The notes: generated from the letters alone by a model not told the origin. Positions 22,840 to 33,685 are shown, counted from the stretch's first letter. The stretch is DNA of 64,000 bases from Blasia pusilla (GCA_050084515.1 CM114272.1:33046001-33110000), one strand, 5' to 3'. Numbers and translations: made by a program.

Positions 22840-24330
22840 GTTAAAACCTCCCCCCATTTAAGATGCAACTTCCTCGCTAAGAAAACTCTAAAAGTCTTGC
22901 ACTCTTAATGATGCATTGGCCAAGTTGGTAGAGGATTCCCATATCGCCTCTTATAATGAATATCCTTTCCATTGGACAAAGTAATCGACTCGTTGGTTAA
23001 GAGCCCCTCGAGTGCGCTTCTTCAAGATAAGTTTCATTTCAAATTATTCATGATCTCCTACCATTTATGAAAGCAGTCGATAATGAATACTGTCCTCAAA
23101 TCTTTTAGGACATGGAATAAATAGTCGAAGAAGAGATACATGAAACACAAGATGGATTTTCATATGTGTTTGTAGGTCTAGCTTATACGTCATGGCGCCC
23201 ACTTTATGTAGGATGGTGAAAGGCCCAATATAGCGCGGATTAAGGCTATAAATATTTTTTTAATGATAAATTGGTTGTTGCTAACCAAACCCTATCCCCT
23301 TCGAAAAACTCAAAATCTGAAGAATGAGCATTTGCAAATTATTTTTTCCAATTATGGGCAATAGCCAACTTCTCCTTAGCAAGTTAAACTACTTTCTCAA
23401 CGTCGTTGTTACGATTATTTCCGGAAATACAAGATCATTTTGAGATTTTTGAGCATATTCGAGGGTAAATGTGATCTACAAACTTGTTAGCTTCTCGTAC
23501 CTTTGTAGATTCCCTAGGAAGTTTTCCTATTCGAGTGAGACTACAAGGAATCAAGGATGCTTGCCATACATTAGTAAGAAAGATGTTGCCTAACTTGAAG
23601 AGTTCATGGATTTGTTATACAAGAATTCCACTAATGATAACAATGAGTTCCATCATCGTTGATCCTCCGATGTTAATGCCCATAGCATATCCTCAATCGT
23701 ACGGTTGGCCCTTTCACTTTGCCTAATGGTTTGAGGATCATAAATTGTAAACATTGATAGTTTAGTTTGGAGAAATCCAAATAAAGCCTTCCAAAGTAGA
23801 CTTCTGAAATGGGTTTCTCTATCAATGATAGACACTCTAGGAATACCATGATGGATAAAGATTGTAATCGTAATAATTTGTTCATTCTCCTTCGTTGTTT
23901 TGGTCAACGCTTACCACCAATTAAAATGAATCTTCACTTCATACATATTATTCATATGTGGCATACGAGTTAGGATAGTTGCCAAATGCTTATTTTCTTC
24001 CACATAGAGAATTTTCATGGTGAATCATTATCGCCATTCACCCATCAAATTTGGCATTTGGAGAGCTCCTTTTGGGACTCTAAGTATACCAAGGGCTTGT
24101 GACCAGGCTCCGTTATCAACTCCTTATCGCTCAAATAGTATTTGTAATGTTTGGTTGCTAATAAAATAGCAAGTTCTTATCGCTCAATTTTATGGTATTT
24201 TTGCTTCGCTGCCAACAACTTGCGAGAAAAGAAGGCACTTGGATGCCATCCATCATCCCATTCTTGTTGTAATACTCCTCCAATGATAGACTTTATACAT
24301 TTATGGCCAACTTTATAAGTCAATTAGGAT
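22840..24330 (-). pseudogene. Chromovirus pol remnant: integrase, GPY/F region and chromodomain
   Basis: Minus-strand frames read in order. The integrase segment includes HHGIPRVSIIDRETHF, a KALFGFLQTKLS block and SERANRTIEDML (about 23690-23850). It is followed by EGDRVWLATTNLSLKK (a GPY/F-type linker, about 23250-23310), then VDYFVQWKGYSL and WESSTNLANA (the chromodomain, about 22915-23000). Chromovirus integrases insert cDNA, and the chromodomain guides them to modified chromatin. Stops and frameshifts are frequent and the gag, protease and RT parts are missing. This is a different lineage from the PHD-bearing gypsy family next to it. Confidence 0.8.
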
Positions 24331-24394
24331 CATACCATTTCAAAATAGGGGTTTTGATCAAGTCACATTTTAATGATTAAAAATTTATTTCTTG

Positions 24395-25201
24395 TGTCGT
24401 GCGCATACACATCGCTACACAACATACATTGTTGTCACCGAACACACACATAAACACGCACGATCCCATGCTAACTCATGGCATCCAAACAATGAGACAA
24501 GAAGTACCAAAATATCTCCAATAAAATAAGATCCAATCTCTCTCACAACACATAGTTCTCACATGTGTGCACTCTAACATGTCTCTCTCAATATCAAACC
24601 AAACCCACTCTCCTAATGAGAGGCTTGGGTTACACTCATAAGGCAAGGGACCATAGCTCCGCCGCCTCGTGCCAAGAGGTTCAACAAAAAGAGAATGAAC
24701 TCTCAAGCTCTCTCTCCTTGAGATATACCCTTCCCCTCTCCCAAGCTCTCTCCATGGTAAGCTATGCTCCCAAGTCACCTCCTTGGTTGTTGATCTCATG
24801 TAGGAGGTAAAGGGACACTTATCAAAAAATATAAAGTTGATCATATATTCAAAATGGTACATACCTAAAATAGTAAGTTCCTCAATATGGCTCCAAATGA
24901 GCCGAAACAAAGGGGAAACCTACTCTCTTCTCCATGTTTTCCATATGGGCCTTCATCAAACCGAATTCACTGTCATCATCAACCTATTGAGCACACACAC
25001 AAATTCCCATGCCCTCCACTACTCACGAAGGCGATCTATTAGATCTCACCGATCTATCCTAAAAGACGTGAAAGTTATGGTGTGCATATATACCGTTACA
25101 CAACATAGATCGCTGTCACCGAACACACACACAAACACGCACGATCCCATGCTAACTCATGGCATCCAAAAAACGAGACAAGAAGTACCAAAATATCCCC
25201 A
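24395..25201 (-). repeat. 3' LTR of copy B
   Basis: 807 bp. On the minus strand it starts TGGGGATATTTTGGTACTTC and ends GCGCACGACA. A ~120-140-bp segment is present at both ends (24395-24510 and about 25078-25201) around a body beginning ACGTCTTTTAGGATAGATCG. The same plan occurs in the LTRs at 34118-34878 and 48992-49726. Confidence 0.75.
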
Positions 25202-25383
25202 ATCGCCCCCCTAGATGGTGGTTATGTTCCTCTAACTCCATATAGCCATCTATCTCTACCTATCATGACATACATCTCTCTGACGCTAAGAGCAAGAAGG
25301 TCGGATGCTCATGTGGCCTCATCATTACTCGCCTTCTTGTCATCCATATCACAGACACAAGTCGGAATGTAGAACTACCTACT

Positions 25384-25860
25384 CTATGTACATCTAGGAC
25401 ACATCCATCGTCCCTGAGGAACCCTAGTGAGAGGTGGCGTCAAACATGCCATACGCCATCCTCTCGAACATCTATCATAGACTAGCATAGTGGTTGCACC
25501 ACGGGCGGAACCACACAACATACATCCCAAACCTATAAGAACTACTGCTAAGCTCGAATCAACTATATCATCAATATTCAAAAGATGACATGGTGCATAG
25601 TTACGCACATGGTCCTTCCAAACCATACCATCGTGTTCCTCCATTAAGAGAACACCGGATGGCAAAACCTCACGCACTCTCAAGATGGTGTGCTCTGCAG
25701 TCACATCCAACATTGTGAGTACCATTTGCTGCAAGTAGACATAGTCTCCATGATGAAACCTCCAGATAGTAGGTCGATAACCACCTCCTCGAATAGGCGC
25801 ATACCTCAACGTATTTGGATGTTGCGCAATCGCCAAGTTCTCAAACGCCATGGGCATCAC
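25384..25860 (-). pseudogene. Integrase C-terminal domain fused to PHD finger (copy B)
   Basis: An uninterrupted 158-codon frame, the best-preserved view of this junction. An integrase tail (RPTIWRFHHGDYVYLQQ, then LPSGVLLMEEHDGMVWKDHV, like a GPY/F region) runs straight into a PHD finger: CMLC (113, 116), then position 128, C131, position 136, C139, and MCPRC (154, 157). Two ligands are lost: Tyr instead of Cys at 128 and Arg instead of His at 136. The frame therefore shows the fusion but would not fold a normal zinc finger. PHD fingers usually read the histone H3 tail. Here the domain takes the place a chromodomain holds in chromoviruses. Confidence 0.85.
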
Positions 25861-26085
25861 TCTTCGAAATAACTCAACCCTCTAAGAACATGCTCACATC
25901 CATACATCAAGGTTCAACACCTCACCAACATCTCGACAAATGGCCGTAGGTAAATCTGATCTCGACCATATAGCAACAAGTATGGTGAGAAAGACCCTAA
26001 GGATGCCTACTTCCTGAATTTGTATCCCATCGCCAACCAAATGTCCCAATCTCCTAGATGACTTCTCTGCAAGCCATACATACGA
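25861..26085 (-). pseudogene. Integrase core fragment (copy B), cut by copy A
   Basis: Minus-strand translation aligns with the integrase of copy A around 33204-33440, for example RLGHLVGDGIQ versus RGHLGDWDLQ, and DVGEVLNLD versus DAGEVLDLD. It ends near 26085, where copy A leader sequence begins. The missing upstream half is at 34879 onward. Confidence 0.75.
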
Positions 26086-26651
26086 GTGTGAGTTTATTGT
26101 TGATTGAGGAGGGTATGCCACCTAGTGCCGCATCCCATCATTGAGGGTCGTGCTGTTCGTAGCCATTCCATGCCGCCTGCAACACCGCACCGTTCCGAAC
26201 TGCATCGTCTATCGAGGAGTTTTGAGCAACATCAATACGGGAGGAGTATGACTTGCTGATTGGAGGAGTTGTCTCCACAATCGAGTTGGGGTCGAGATTC
26301 ATAGTTGCTAGAGGAGCAACATCGACATGTGTTCAGGTTACCCATTTTGGTCCTTTACCCTGCACGTGTGAGGGATTATGGGATTTGGGTAGTTTCTTTG
26401 GGGATATTGGGTGTGTGGATGTTGAGAGCATCATTTATGTATGTGATTTAGGGGACATAGACCTGTGTGGGATGTTCGGAGTTGAGGGTAGGTTGTCGAT
26501 GAGATGATAGCCTGGTCAATTTGCCGCACCATGCCGCTTATTGCCGCACGTTACATGTCTCGGGGAGGGAGAGTGTACATCGAGTGCCGCATGTTTGGGA
26601 TGAGTGATGGAGGGATTGCTCGTGAGGCAAGAGTGACCGGGTGAGAAAGGC
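26086..26651 (+). other. Untranslated leader of copy A
   Basis: Sequence between the lost 5' LTR and gag. Related leaders occur at 43329-43660 (+) and 46691-46900 (-). It contains at least six copies of TGCCGC (around 26126, 26169, 26519-26550 and 26583), also GC-rich in the related leader near 46740-46860. A role such as RNA packaging is possible but unproven. Confidence 0.6.
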
Positions 26652-28148
26652 ACGAGGGTCATCACGGCGTCCGTTCAGGACTTTGAGAGGCGAGGTGGTG
26701 AACTCAAGAGTAGCTCTAGAGGTTTTACGCGGAGCGGCGTGAGGTTCCAAGGGTCTTCACTTCAGGGACCACCTCGACCTCCTTCTGTGTCATCGTCAGA
26801 TGAGAGGGAGGGTGTAGAGGAATTTGTGAGCACATCGCCACACATTGTGAGTGGTCCTACCAGTGCGGCGTACAAGATGGACGATTGGGGTAGAGGACCG
26901 CGTAGGTTTTCAAGTGCAGTAAGTACGATTGAGTTGCACGATTTCATAACAGAGTTTAGGAGTTGGCGCGACTCCCAACGGGCCAGGAACTCTAGAGAGT
27001 TCAACCCGTTTACAGCATGGAACGGTATGTTCGAGCATTTATAGGGGGCACTCATGGACGATTACCATGAGTTTTCCCACAGATATGCCCAAGAGATTGA
27101 GGCATGGCGACTCTACTACGACCCACACTATGTGTCAAGGACGGAGCCGTTCCCAGATGAGGAGGAGGAGTCACGAGAGGCTACTTCCTCTTCTACTAGT
27201 GATGTTTTAGGAGGGGTCACTTGCACGGGAGCAGTTGCACCATCTAGTCGGGTTCGTCCCAGGTTCAACCCCGAGGTTGAGTTCTTTGCTGAGTTGAGGG
27301 CGAGCTACCAAGGGGTATGGACGGAAAAGTTGCGGAGCATCCACAACTTCCAGAGGCGCCCAGGTGAGAGTTTACGTGAGGCTTACACTCGCTTGTGCTG
27401 GTTGATCAACGTCACTCAGGGGATGACAGAGGCTCAGGCTATCCAATCATGGTACGCGATGCTGGAGCAGACCCTACGGCCACGGGTGCGAGAGGGGGTG
27501 CTTCTTATGAACACCTCCCCTACGTTGAGAGATGTTTTTAGGACCGCCAAGAACATTGAGCGCAACAAGGCGGAGGAGAGCGTAGCCACCATGGGTTTTG
27601 GGCGAGAGCAGTCGCGATTGGCTGCATCACCTATGCAGCAACGTGGACTCCGAGATAGGTCAACTGTGGCACCACGAGCTCAAGGAGGATACCAGGAGCC
27701 CGTGGCACAGAGACCTCCGCCTTCATATGCGGCTCAACAGAAGCCGCCTACTATTAGTTGTTGGTCATATGGTGGAGCCCATCATCAGCGCCATTGCACT
27801 CATCAGGGTCATGGACGTATGCCTCAGCATGGAGGAGGAGATGGTGCTGCACCAGGAGGTTATCAGTGTGACTATTGTCAGAGGTATGGTCATACACGCG
27901 CCAGGTGTTTCTCTTTACATCCTGAGTTACGTTCGGACCAAGGGCCAGAGAGGGCACCAGAGGGAGTAGCCGGTCCGGGTGGGCCTAGAGATCGTGCACC
28001 AGGTGGTCCCGTTGGGGGACGAGGAGCTGGAGTTGCCCGACTGGGTGGTGGAGTTGCCGGTGGAGGAGGTAGAGTACCACCACCTAGACACGCCGAGGGA
28101 GACACCGAACGTGAGGCTAGGATGGCTGCTCAGATACAGCAGCTATAA
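26652..28148 (+). pseudogene. gag (capsid and CCHC nucleocapsid) of copy A
   Basis: The frame homologous to the fragment at 43658 starts here, but the ATG there is ACG at 26652. A TAG at 27042-27044 splits the frame, after which 27054-28148 is open for 364 codons. It has an acidic, Ser-rich N-terminal part and a capsid-like region around FFAELRASYQGVWTEKLRSI and PGESLREAYTRLCWLI. A Pro/Gln/Arg-rich part follows, then a CCHC knuckle CDYCQRYGHTRARC (about 27868-27909). A very Gly-rich tail follows. Gag forms the particle that packages element RNA. The next stop (TAA, 28146) is followed by more open frame, which suggests that gag and pol were once one polyprotein. Confidence 0.85.
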
Positions 28149-28748
28149 GAGCAGATTGCCACTATGGCATTGAGGTTACCCGATGCTGGATCCGTGGCAT
28201 CGACATCATATGGAGCAGCTAGAGATCTGGAGGATCCTGGTTGCATGTGCGGGGTTGCCCAGATGGAGGCCGCCACAGTTGTGACGCGTGGAACAGCCGC
28301 AGAGCTGGATCCACAGCGAGGGGAATCCTGAAAATAGACTAGGCTTCCTCAATCTTTCACGATGTCCGAAGCGATGAGGACCCCATCGATGGGTCCTCAT
28401 CAAAGTTCCTTGAGAGTTGGTGATGTTGTTGGTCTGCAGGCACGGAGGGCGATGGGAGAAGCGAGTGCGACGACTCCTATTGTTGATGCTCATGAGCGGC
28501 ATTTGTCGAGCACATTGTTGGGGGCGGCCATCGTTGTGCACCGCACTCCTTTATTTTCTGCTTCCGATGTTATGTCCTTGGGGGGTATGCCCGCCGAGGC
28601 TTTTGGGCTGGCCGCATCGCTATGTGAGCGCGGAGTTGGAGTTCCTGCCTCACGTTCAGAGGTGATTGCAGAGGAGGTGATGGACCTGCCCTTGGAGCGG
28701 ATGCTCGGACCGTCCCACGCCGATTCATGGCAGGTCTGCGGTCGCTAG
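28149..28748 (+). pseudogene. Conserved gag-pol linker region of unknown function (copy A)
   Basis: Between the gag tail and the protease lie about 190 codons with one stop near 28329 and an open part 28362-28748. It includes SEAMRTPSMGPHQSS, PLFSASDVMSLGG and AFGLAASLCERGVGVPA. The same segment recurs in the plus-strand fragment at 45121-45640 (LSEALHTPSM, LFSAIELAMLG, VFRLVATFCERGE), so it is a real part of the family polyprotein. I do not recognise the fold. Confidence 0.6.
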
Positions 28749-28749
28749 A

Positions 28750-29250
28750 ATGGCGGAGATGCCCGCTAAACCCGCGATAGAGCGTGCCATGGCTTCTCCT
28801 GGTGTTGTGTTGCTGGATAACCGAGGAGAGGTCTTTGAGTTGGTGAGTCCTGGAGGTAGAGCTTTTAGTCCGCAGCGCGTCTTGTTCGATTCAGGAGTGC
28901 AACCCCTGATGTTGGGGAAAGCGTCATTCAGAGGATTGGGCTTGACGCGAGCCGATGTGGAGCGTTGTCCATTCGGGATACAGACATCCTTGGGTGGAGC
29001 GAGTACCACACTGTATATCACCCGACATGAGGTCTTGGTGAGGATTCGCTCGGGACATCCTACTGATAGTCAAGGCGATAGTGACTGATCCGTAGAGTCC
29101 TACGACGTCTTGGTTGGTGGAGCAGTGTTATACCCGATTGGGTTTTCCTTGGATTATTGGGAGGAGTCAGCGTCCTACAGACCAGGATGGCAGTCAGGTG
29201 ATGGGCGCCTTAGCTCATTACCCGTTCAATTCAAAGGTGTAGTGATCGAG
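28750..29250 (+). pseudogene. Retropepsin-like aspartic protease (copy A)
   Basis: The frame 28750-29088 contains VLFDSGVQPLMLGK, matching the catalytic D-S/T-G box of retroviral-type aspartic proteases followed by the usual hydrophobic flap region. After a TGA at 29086 the same frame continues with SYDVLVGGAVLYPIGFSLDY. Proteases of this class cut the gag-pol polyprotein and act as dimers. The box reads DSG-V instead of the common D-T/S-G-A. The corresponding part of copy B is at 42861-43328 (-). Confidence 0.75.
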
Positions 29251-29445
29251 CAACGGCCATAAGAGATGGCGACCTTAGCAGCATTTTGCTGTGCCATTAC
29301 TTAGCCTAGTAATTTGATTGAGGGACATGTCCATGCAGAGGATACTCCCATTCCTGACATTTCTATGGAGAGGAGTGTTATGGTAGGTGCATCATTCCGT
29401 GGAGGAGAGGTGCCGATGTGGGGCTCGACTCAGGAGCTTTGACGA

Positions 29446-30570
29446 TTGGCAGATGAGCACGTGCAGACCGCGTGGAGCGAGGTGTTTGCACCGGAGCGTG
29501 ACGGGTCTGAGGAACCCGAGGTAGCAGGGAGTGCTACGATGATACCCTTGGATACCACACCCATTGTGTGGTGTATCCCGGAGGAGGGTATCCGAGTGTT
29601 AGATCTCTTTGGAGGGATTAGCACCGGTTAGTTGCAATTTTGCAGGCATGAGTGCAAGTACAGCAGTACTTGTATGTGGAGACTGATGATGTTGCGAGGT
29701 GCGTCTCGCTACAACATGTGGCGCACTTACGCCTACGTTTTCCCGACTTATTGTCTGCGTCCGCAATACAGGGGTATCAGAGTTCCCTACCGAGATATTT
29801 TATTGTTGGGGGGGCAGGACTTAGAGCGGGTAGGGACCATTGATTTGGTCATTACCGGTTGGCCATGTCAAGGCCAATCGAGTGCTAGATGAGGCGGCGG
29901 GTTGGCTGACACTCGGTCCAGGTTGTTTTGGGAGATGTTGAGGGTCTTACGGCAGTTGCAAGAGCACCAATTTCATTCTCCAACGTTCATTGTGGAGAAT
30001 GTGCCGATCTTAGGAGACTCCCGGTCACGGGTGGTGACGGGTGCTCATCAAGTGCGTGCCTGGATCAGCCCAGCAGTGTTCTTGGATGCGGCGAGTGTAG
30101 GTTCAGGAGCCCACCGCCCGCGTCTATGGTGGACCAACTTGGTGCTCCATGTGGTGTTACGGAGGGCGTATGGGAGAGTGGAGCGCCCCTCCCATTTGTT
30201 AGTGGATTCCATTCTAGATCCAGTTGTCGATCACAGGCAGTGAGGCACGATGATCGACCACCGTTGACTGTGGTCAATAGGGTAGGCAAGCCGCGGGCAG
30301 CCTTATCCAGGTTTGTGAGTTTTCCCGCTTCCTATGCATACAAGGAGGTCGGTCCTGGCTTGGTTTGGGATGACCAGGTTCAGCGGTTAGTGGAGCCTAA
30401 TGCCGGCGAGAGAGAGTGAGCGATGGGATTTCCCACAGGTGTGACGGTAGTACCGTCAGTGTCAGAGGCATCACGATGCCATATCTTGGGTCAGGAAATG
30501 GACCTGAACTGCTTGACATGGATCCTAAGCTTGGGAGTGGCTGAGCAACATCGTATGAGATCGCGATAGA
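29446..30570 (+). pseudogene. C5 cytosine DNA methyltransferase, DRM/DNMT3 type, inside the retrotransposon pol (copy A)
   Basis: The motifs of a C5-cytosine methyltransferase occur in order between protease and RT. Motif I is VLDLFGGIST (29596-29625, SAM binding). A segment QQYLYVETDDVAR follows (about 29655-29700). Motif IV is DLVITGWPCQGQS, with the catalytic Cys codon at 29866-29868. Motif VI is FIVENVPIL (about 29986-30012). A DNMT3-style AHRPRLWWTNL block lies near 30110-30142. Motif IX/X-like segments are GERE*AMGFPTGV (about 30405-30440) and ILGQ plus DLNCLTWILSLGV (about 30480-30540). Conventional motif order and the AHR.R.WW.NL and GERER..GFP-like words point to the DNMT3/DRM side of the family. 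The frame is broken: stop after motif I with a shift, TGA at 29890, TGA at 30240 with a shift, TGA at 30417. The enzyme would methylate cytosine in DNA; this copy is not functional as read. Confidence 0.88.
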
Positions 30571-30830
30571 TCACAACGGTTGCGTTGGTGAGCCCCATGC
30601 CTACTGAGATGGTGGAGGCAGTGGCTGGGGGCGAGACCCGAGAAGATCAGGAGAGACACCCTTGGACTTCTTGGGATGTTTTGCAGGTACGCAAGGAGAT
30701 GATAGCCACAACATCGAGTGTGGTTTCGGGCACTGCACGTGGAGGAGATCAGAGTTTGCACTCGGATGTAGGAGAGCGGCCGAGTGTTGTTGTTTGAGAC
30801 AGGGTTGCACCATAGCAACCATCGATACCC

Positions 30831-31907
30831 GTGCCAGAGAGTCCTACCATAGTCACGATGGAGACTTGGGAGCGAGATATGGGCCCTAAGTTGACAGGAG
30901 GAGAGCGGCGCCGAATACATCAGTTCCTCAAGAGTTATAGGAGCTGCTTTGCGTTTAGCATGGAGGATTTGGGTACGCTGAACGGACCGAGGATCCGCAT
31001 TGAGTTGTTGAGTGATACGCCGATCTTCCGACGACCCTATAGGTACAGTGATGTGGAAAGGGCTCTGATTCAGAGTAGGAGCCAGGACTTGGTCAGAGCA
31101 GGACTAGTGGAGATGTCACATGGGGAGTATGCATCTGCCATTGTCATGCCCGCTAAGAAGGATGTGCATGGCAACTGGACGGATAGACGGATGTGTGGGG
31201 ATTATCGACCTATCAATCGGCAGACAAAGTCCGATAGGTATGCCATGCCCACCCCTGAGGAGATCTTTGATACGATTGGGCATGCAAAGGTCTTTAGTTC
31301 ATTGGATTTGCGAGTCGGATACCATCAACTGCCTATCAGATTGGAGGACAGGCAAAAGACGTCATTTTGGGGCATCAATCCTCACGGAAATGATTGTTTG
31401 TACTTGTGGCGGTTCTAACCATTTGGGTTAAAGAACGCCCCGGATGAGTTTCAGAGGGTCATGGATAGGATCTTGGCTGGTCTGGATTTTGCTAGGTGTT
31501 ATATTGATGACATCGTAGTCTTTAGCGCCACGGTTGAGGAGCATGAGCGACATCTAGAGGAGGTGTTTCGAGGATTGCAATTACATGGGCTGAAGCTACA
31601 TCTAGGCAAGTGCAAGTTCTTCTACAACCAGATTGAGTACTTGGGTCATACGATATACCCAGGGGGCCTTGGTGTTAAGCAAACGAAGGTAGAGGCTATC
31701 TCATGCATTCCACGCCCTACACATGTGAGCCGTGTTCGCGCATTCATGGGATTGGCGAACTTCTATCGGCGATACGTCAAGGGATTCTGTTCGATTGCAA
31801 ATCCACTGACCTTGCTGACCAAGGTGGATCACGAGTGGCACTGGGGGGATGAGCAGGAGCAAGCATTTCAGTTGCTCAAGGACAGGTTGACGTCTGCGCC
31901 ATCTTGA
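30831..31907 (+). pseudogene. Ty3/gypsy reverse transcriptase (copy A)
   Basis: The open frame 30831-31418 (195 codons) covers the RT fingers and palm: RPYRYSDVERALI, AIVMPAKKD, RMCGDYRPINRQT and FSSLDLRVGYHQLPI. A TAA at 31416 interrupts just before PFGLKNAPDEFQRVM. The frame then continues (31461-31907) with the catalytic box YIDDIVVFS (about 31500-31526), then LGHTI and RVRAFMGLANFYRRYVKGF, typical of gypsy elements. RT copies element RNA to cDNA. The position right after the methyltransferase suggests that DNMT and RT came from one polyprotein. Active-site residues are intact in this copy despite the stop. Confidence 0.9.
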
Positions 31908-32661
31908 GGAGACCGATCAGGGGGCGTCCTTTCCAGTTGCACATAGATTGGAGCATGTTGGGGCTTGGAGCGGTACTCACCCAACATGATGATGAGGGTT
32001 GAGAGTTCGTAGTGGCTTACGCTAGCCGCTCGAACAACGCTTAGGGCGAATCACCGTATGAGGGTGAGTGCTTGGCTGTGGTGTGGGCTGTCGGGCATTT
32101 CAGGTGTTACTTATTCGGCAACCCCTTCACCATCATCACTGATCATCAACCAGTGAAGTGGTTGATGGAGTCCGACAACCTTAGAGGGAAGCTTGCGAGA
32201 TGGGCTCTGTTGTTACAAGAGTATGATTTTCAGGTGGTACATAGACCTGGGATGCTCAACCAAGATGCAGATGGGTTGAGTCGCAACCCATGCGCGAGTC
32301 AGCGAGATGCGACTAGAGCTCAATGGCATGGAGAGAGTGATGAGGAGTCAGTGCCAGGATGGCACGCGTCAACCTATTTAGGCATGTTGGCTATGGAGAG
32401 CGAGAGTGTGGAGACTTCAATGGCGAGGTCTAGTGGAGAGTCCTTGGATCCCGAGGCCAGTGAGGAGACGACAAATGGCCGAGATATTCATTATGATGGA
32501 GTAGTCTTGGAGTACCTTCGTACTGGAAATGTTGCGAGAACCGTGGATGCTCGAGAGTGGGATCGGATCCTAAAGCGGGCCAGACGGTTCCGTTGGGAGG
32601 GGACACATGTTTTGAGGGTTTGGGAGGATGGCAGAGTACGCATAGTGCTGCATCCTTTGTA
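31908..32661 (+). pseudogene. RNase H domain and linker (copy A)
   Basis: After a frameshift near 31905 the RNase H part reads LHIDWSMLGLGAVLTQ, then FVVAYASRS, then ECLAVVWAVGHFRCYLFG and FTIITDHQPVKWLM. It continues as LARWALLLQEYDFQVVHRPG and DADGLSRNP. Two stops (near 32008 and 32041) lie in its first part; 32072-32662 is open (196 codons). It degrades the RNA strand during cDNA synthesis. The C-terminal part of the open frame leads into the integrase with an acidic linker. Confidence 0.85.
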
Positions 32662-33674
32662 GAGAGCACGACTAGTGGAGCATGCCCACGAGGAGTTGGG
32701 TCACTTTGGGATGAAGCGGACGCACAACTTGCTCCAGATTGAGTATTGGTGGCGAGGCATGCAGACTGACGTTCAGCTGTTTGTTGCCAAGTGCATGGTG
32801 TGTGATCGGGTCTAGCATCGTTCAATGTTCCAACTCCATAGTTGCATCCATTACCGATCATGGGCTTAGGGTATAGATGGAGTTTGGATTTTGTAGGACC
32901 TTTGCCTTTGACAGAGCGTCACAGTCGTTATGTGTTGGTGATGGTTGAGCACTTCTCGAAGTGGATCGAGTTGGTTGCATTGCCTAACAAAGCAAGTGAG
33001 GGAGTAGCTTATGCCTTCCTTGATAGAGTGCTGAGTCACTATGGTGCACCAGCTGAGGTGTTGACAGACCATGGTACCGAGTTTCGGGGTGAGTTCCAAG
33101 CCTTGTGTGATCAAGCGCTAATCGACCACCTCACGACTTCGCGAGATCATCCCGAGGCGGATGGATTAGCCGAGAGAGTTGTGCAGACGGTAAAGAGGGG
33201 TTTATGCAAGTATGGCTTGCAGAGAGGTCACCTAGGAGATTGGGACCTCCAGTTGCCATGGTTGGCGATGAGATATAGATTTAGCAGGCATGCATCCTTA
33301 GCGTCTTTTTCACCGTACTTGCTACTCTATGGCCGAGAGCCAGATTTACTTGCGGCCATTCATCGAGATGCTGGTGAGGTGCTAGACCTTGATGACCCAG
33401 ATGTATGGGTGCAAGCATGTTCTCAGAGGGCTGAGTTATTTCAAAGAGTGATGCCCATGGCGTTCCAGAACTAGGCGATTGCGCAACATCGGGATACGTG
33501 GAGTATGCGACTATTCGGGGTGGTGGTTATCGACCAACTATCTGGAGGTTTCATCAGGGAGATTATGTCTACTTGCAGTAGACGGCACCGACGACGTTGG
33601 ATGTGACTGTAGGGCGCACTATCTTGAGAGTGTGTGACGTTTTGCCATCCGGTGTTCTCTTGCTGGAGGGACGC
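32662..33674 (+). pseudogene. Gypsy integrase (copy A)
   Basis: An N-terminal HHCC zinc-binding segment is seen as HAHEELGHFG and CMVCD (about 32681-32810), ended by a TAG at 32814. The catalytic core lies in the open frame 32842-33474 (210 codons): WSLDFVGPLP (first Asp), EVLTDHGTEFRGEF (second Asp) and PEADGLAERVV (Glu), so the DDE triad is present. It is followed by WDLQLPWLAMRYRF and SPYLLLYGREP. A TAG after MAFQN and a 1-base deletion near 33500 close the frame. Comparison with copy B shows the frame once ran on through a GPY/F-like tail into the PHD finger. Confidence 0.88.
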
Positions 33675-33685
33675 GATGGTATGGT

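Noticed and set aside
29446-30570. Possibility that the methyltransferase is a host DRM gene lying by chance next to a transposon
   Set aside because: The same domain occurs at the same place, between protease and RT, in a second element copy on the other strand, with no host exons or other DRM domains (UBA) around it.
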